27,796 nucleotides of DNA from Syntrophorhabdaceae bacterium PtaU1.Bin034 (GTDB taxonomy: Bacteria > Desulfobacterota_G > Syntrophorhabdia > Syntrophorhabdales > WCHB1-27). Location: assembly GCA_002067405.1 (NCBI GenBank), contig MVRP01000040.1:1-27796 (forward strand), read 5' to 3'. The notes under the pieces are model-generated. The model searched no databases and was not told the origin of the DNA. It was given only the letters and a program-made list of their open reading frames with translations. Shown here in pieces: positions 24,950 through 27,796 of the stretch (its first letter is position 1; each line of letters opens with the position of its first letter). A program made the position numbers and the translations under genes.

Positions 24950-24977
24950 TGATGACTTTGTCCAAAGTGAAGGTCTA

Positions 24978-25006
24978 TTGCATAACCCGGTATGTAAGGA
25001 TAGAAT
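24978..25006 (+). promoter_or_regulatory. Promoter candidate for phoB-phoR
   Basis: TTGCAT (24978-24983), 17 bases and TAGAAT (25001-25006) fit sigma-70 elements at 4/6 and 5/6. An overlapping alternative is TTGTCC with CATAAC slightly upstream. No clear repeat of the Pho-box type is seen here, in contrast to the region after phoR. Confidence 0.4.
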
Positions 25007-25037
25007 TAGGGGTGAGAAAAAGATTGGGGTGTTGCCG

Positions 25038-25718
25038 GTGCATGAGACCATAGCGGTAGTCGACGATGAGGCTGACATTCGTGAACTGGTGTCTCTGCAC
25101 CTGAAGAACAATCATTTTGCCGTAAGGGGGTTTTCGGACGGCTCAAGCTTCCTGAAGTACATCGAGACAAGTGTCCCCGGTCTCGTTGTACTTGACCTCA
25201 TGCTTCCCGACGTGGACGGGCTTGAGATCTGCAAACAGTTAAGGCGGAGAGAGAACACCAGGCATATTCCGGTCATAATGCTTACCGCGAAGAGTGAAGA
25301 ATCCGATACGGTGATCGGCCTGGAACTAGGGGCCGATGATTACATCAAGAAGCCTTTTTCGCCCAGAGAACTCGTGGCGAGGGTCAAGACCGTGCTCAGG
25401 AGGGCCGGTGCCTTTCGGGAAGGACCGGCCAGGATCGAGATAGGCGGTGTGAGCATTGATGCCGAAAAATATGAGGCATCGGTCAACGGGAAAAAGATCG
25501 ATCTTACGGCAACCGAATTTCGAATCCTTCAGCTTCTTGCGTCCCGGAAGGGCAGGGTGTTCCCGAGGGAACAGATCCTCGATGTTTTGTGGGGCAACGA
25601 AAAGGTGGTGACAGACAGGACCGTGGATGTGCACATAAAACACCTCCGGTCGAAGCTCGGCCCTGCATCGGGTCTCATCAAGGTCGTCAGGGGGGCAGGA
25701 TACAAGCTGGAAGAATGA
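25038..25718 (+). CDS. phoB: PhoB-type response regulator
   Basis: This OmpR/PhoB-family regulator is 226 aa from GTG 25038. The receiver domain (5-118) has the acidic pair Asp9-Asp10, phospho-acceptor Asp53 (VLDLMLPDVDG), Thr83 and Lys105 (IKKPFSPRE). A C-terminal winged helix (about 130-226) includes LTATEFRILQLLASRKGRVFPREQIL and DVHIKHLRSKLG. GTG 25038 is preferred because GGGGTG lies 6 bases upstream and the protein then begins like its homologues; GTG 25029 is possible. The gene overlaps phoR by 4 bp (ATGA). The phosphate-control role is inferred from the partner kinase and the Pho-box-like repeats downstream. Confidence 0.88.
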   Translation: MHETIAVVDDEADIRELVSLHLKNNHFAVRGFSDGSSFLKYIETSVPGLVVLDLMLPDVDGLEICKQLRRRENTRHIPVIMLTAKSEESDTVIGLELGADDYIKKPFSPRELVARVKTVLRRAGAFREGPARIEIGGVSIDAEKYEASVNGKKIDLTATEFRILQLLASRKGRVFPREQILDVLWGNEKVVTDRTVDVHIKHLRSKLGPASGLIKVVRGAGYKLEE

Positions 25719-27451
25719 GACGTTCTATATTCAGCAAGATATTTCTCGGGTATCTCATCGTCGTCTGCGTACTCGCCGGTCTCATACTCGTTTTTTCACT
25801 TCGTGCCATTAAGGACTTCTATCAGGAGATGGTCGCCAATGAGCTGAAGAACGTTGCCGTGCTCATGGGGACCGAGGCTTCCTCGTTCATCGAGAAAGGG
25901 CGTTTTGATGAACTGGACCGGCTCGTCAAGAGGTCGGGGACTAGGATCCACACCCGTATTACTTTCATAGCCCCGAATGGTATTGTTCTCGCTGATTCCG
26001 ACGAAAACCCGAAGACCATGGAGAACCACAGGCAAAGACCGGAGGTGATGACAGCGCTCCAGGGCAAGGTGGGAACATCAAAAAGATACAGCAGCACGGT
26101 GAACAAAGAAATGCTCTATGTCGCGGTCCCGGTTGAAAAGGGCGACAAAACCATAAGCGTGGTGCGGACAGGCCTTTTTCTCAAGGACATTGAAGGGCTT
26201 TTGGGAAGCCGGAGCCATGAGGTCATAAAGATCGTCCTGGTCATCGTTTTGCTCACCCTCGTCGCTGCCCTGCTCATTTCCAACAGTATAGCAAAACCGG
26301 TACGGCGACTGACAGACGCCGTGCGAAAGGTGGCGGAGGGAGACCTGAGCGTCCGGGTCCTGCTCAAAAACAAGGACGAGCTTAAGGCTCTGGCCGACGG
26401 CTTCAACAGGATGAATGAGAGGATGGAAGGTATGTTCTCCGAGCTGAGCGGGCAGAAAGAAGAACTTGACAGTATCGTGGGATCACTCCAGGAAGGACTT
26501 GTCGTGGTCAACAGGGAGGGGCGGATCATCCGCGCAAATGAAAGCTTCGTGAGGATTGCCGGAGGGGAACCGGTGAAAGACCGGTTCTTCTGGGAAGTGG
26601 TGAGAAGACCGCAGTTCATCGAGTTGATGGGACAGTCCCGGGATGAAAAGAAAAGTTTTGTCAAAGAGGTGCCTTTGGGGGAACGCACCTATCTGTGCAG
26701 TGTTACCTTCACGAGACCGCACGGGGAGATTATCGCGGTCTTTCATGATATTACCGAGATCAAGAATGTAGAACGGGTAAAGAAGGACTTCATAGTGAAT
26801 GTTTCCCATGAACTCCGTACCCCCCTTACGGCAATAAAAGGTTTTGCGGAAACATTGCTGGACATGGTGGATGACCCGAGCAGGAAGTATGTAGAAATCA
26901 TAGAACGGAACGCCAACAGGCTCGCGAATATTGTCAACGATTTGCTTCTTCTCTCGAACCTCGAGGAAAAGGGAACCGTGGACCGGGAAGCAGTCGATTT
27001 CCGGAGGCTGATCGACCAGACGGTAAAGCTGTTCGAACAGCGCGTGAAGGAGAAGGATCTCTCTCTTGTTGTTAACGTCAGGGATGGCACGCCCCCGGTT
27101 AAAGTCGATCCCTTCAAGATCGAACAGTTGCTCATAAACCTGCTCGATAATGCAGTAAAGTATACCGAGCAGGGGGAGATCATCGAAGTACGGGCAGATG
27201 TCGAAGGCCGGTCCCTGGTCTTGCGCGTCAGGGATACCGGCATAGGCATACCGAGGGAGGATATTCCCCGCATCTTCGAGCGCTTCTACGTGGTCGATAA
27301 ATCTCGGTCGCGGAAATCGGGCGGCACGGGCCTCGGCCTTTCCATAGTGAAACACATCGTGCTGTTGCACGGCGGGACGATTGAGGTCGACAGCGCGCAG
27401 GGAGAGGGCACGATGTTTACCGTCAGGCTGCCTGCCGACGATCCTGCCTGA
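25715..27451 (+). CDS. phoR: PhoR-type sensor histidine kinase
   Basis: This inner-membrane kinase has 578 aa. A helix at about 8-29 and another at 170-189 enclose a periplasmic sensor of about 140 residues. Then come HAMP (about 190-242), PAS (about 250-348), HisKA with His365 (NVSHELRTPLTAIKGF) and the ATPase domain (N-box Asn475/Asn479, DTGIGIP at 507-513, GGTGLGLSIVKH). This order matches PhoR proteins of Gram-positive and deltaproteobacterial type, with a large periplasmic domain. The ATG overlaps the phoB stop codon as ATGA; an in-frame upstream reading into phoB is not used. It should phosphorylate PhoB when phosphate is short. Confidence 0.9.
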   Translation: MRRSIFSKIFLGYLIVVCVLAGLILVFSLRAIKDFYQEMVANELKNVAVLMGTEASSFIEKGRFDELDRLVKRSGTRIHTRITFIAPNGIVLADSDENPKTMENHRQRPEVMTALQGKVGTSKRYSSTVNKEMLYVAVPVEKGDKTISVVRTGLFLKDIEGLLGSRSHEVIKIVLVIVLLTLVAALLISNSIAKPVRRLTDAVRKVAEGDLSVRVLLKNKDELKALADGFNRMNERMEGMFSELSGQKEELDSIVGSLQEGLVVVNREGRIIRANESFVRIAGGEPVKDRFFWEVVRRPQFIELMGQSRDEKKSFVKEVPLGERTYLCSVTFTRPHGEIIAVFHDITEIKNVERVKKDFIVNVSHELRTPLTAIKGFAETLLDMVDDPSRKYVEIIERNANRLANIVNDLLLLSNLEEKGTVDREAVDFRRLIDQTVKLFEQRVKEKDLSLVVNVRDGTPPVKVDPFKIEQLLINLLDNAVKYTEQGEIIEVRADVEGRSLVLRVRDTGIGIPREDIPRIFERFYVVDKSRSRKSGGTGLGLSIVKHIVLLHGGTIEVDSAQGEGTMFTVRLPADDPA

Positions 27452-27494
27452 CACCCTCCTTTCCCTGCCCCCCTTGCACTCCTCTCCTTGAATA

Positions 27495-27549
27495 CTTAAC
27501 CAAAACTTAACAGAGTGTTCATCAAAGCTTAATCGACGTGCAGTATCTT
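27495..27549 (+). promoter_or_regulatory. Pho-box-like array of four 11-bp repeats plus -10
   Basis: CTTAAC, CTTAAC, GTTCAT and CTTAAT begin at 27495, 27506, 27517 and 27528, an exact 11-bp period, one DNA helical turn. PhoB/PhoP-type regulators bind direct repeats of this spacing, and TTAAC-type half sites are known in other phyla. Ten bases after the last repeat lies TATCTT (27544-27549), where the -10 of PhoB-activated promoters sits in place of a -35. It points rightward, to a gene largely outside the window. Confidence 0.6.
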
Positions 27550-27796
27550 GTCTCAATAGTTTGCAGGACGAAGCCGAAGGGGTTCACCAGTCGAACGGGA
27601 GCGGAACAATCTTTGTGTTCAGGATTACGCAGGTAACAGAGTGATGAAGTGATGCGCGAACCGGAGCCGTTGAGGGAAAAAAATCAGCAAGGGCCAATAA
27701 CGGAAACGCGGCAGCGGGTACCACTCCCCCACCCCGCCCGCTCCACCCTCTCCCGTGCCCTCGCCTACCGCCGGGGCCTCTCGGAAGCCTCCTTCC
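27550..27796 (+). other. Leader or 5' part of a gene cut by the window edge
   Basis: This stretch after the Pho-box-like promoter holds no gene I recognise. An ATG at 27652 opens a plus-strand frame of 48 codons that runs off the window without a stop (starting MREPEPLREKNQ), but it has only a poor ribosome site and an odd composition, so it may be chance. The 27452-27494 stretch after phoR shows no terminator hairpin. Confidence 0.25.

Noticed and set aside
26483..27556. 357-codon open frame on the minus strand
   Set aside because: It is antisense to phoR, whose kinase motifs are complete. No ribosome site or familiar motif is present.

Overview
The window looks like chromosomal DNA from an anaerobic, syntrophic or sulfate-reducer-like deltaproteobacterium (Desulfobacterota). 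This is inferred from gene content: a carboxylate TRAP transporter beside an acyl-CoA ligase under a sigma-54-type activator, a PAS-rich hybrid kinase, an exeA-gspB pair and a PhoBR system. No rRNA, tRNA or CRISPR array was seen, and the species cannot be named from sequence alone.

Region 1 (63-5019, minus strand) reads as one operon: acyl-CoA ligase, dctP, dctQ, dctM and a small PH-domain membrane protein. Divergent from it (5407-8577, plus strand) lies a very large activator with a winged-helix-like N-terminus, TPR-type repeats, a GAF domain, a sigma-54 AAA+ domain carrying GAFTGA, and a Fis-type HTH. The 387-bp divergent spacer holds a perfect 20-bp palindrome, a -24/-12-like promoter facing the ligase about 120 bp from it, and a good sigma-70 promoter facing the activator gene. 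The simplest model is substrate-responsive, sigma-54-dependent uptake of an organic acid and its activation to a CoA thioester. A 23-nt element is repeated in front of the ligase and of dctP.

Region 2 (8828-16476, minus strand) holds housekeeping and stress genes: an HtrA-type protease, a gamma-carbonic anhydrase overlapping an HD phosphohydrolase gene, a 918-aa hybrid histidine kinase with a TTG start, and a CPA2 antiporter with RCK domains that may be expressed from a leaderless mRNA. The 8578-8827 gap between the convergent activator and htrA genes shows no convincing gene or terminator.

Region 3 (16687-21673, minus strand) holds gspB and exeA (type II secretion assembly), an AarF/UbiB kinase and a small heat-shock protein. 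Between the last two lies about 250 bp of hairpin-rich repeats.

Region 4 (21743-24950, minus strand) is a decayed mobile element. It contains a large serine recombinase broken by two compensating frame changes, a small overlapping ORF, an HTH protein with its own strong promoter, and a start-less remnant resembling DUF5372.

Region 5 (25038-27451, plus strand) is a phoB-phoR pair. It is followed by four TTAAC-like direct repeats at exact 11-bp spacing with a -10-like hexamer, a likely Pho box for a gene beyond the right edge.
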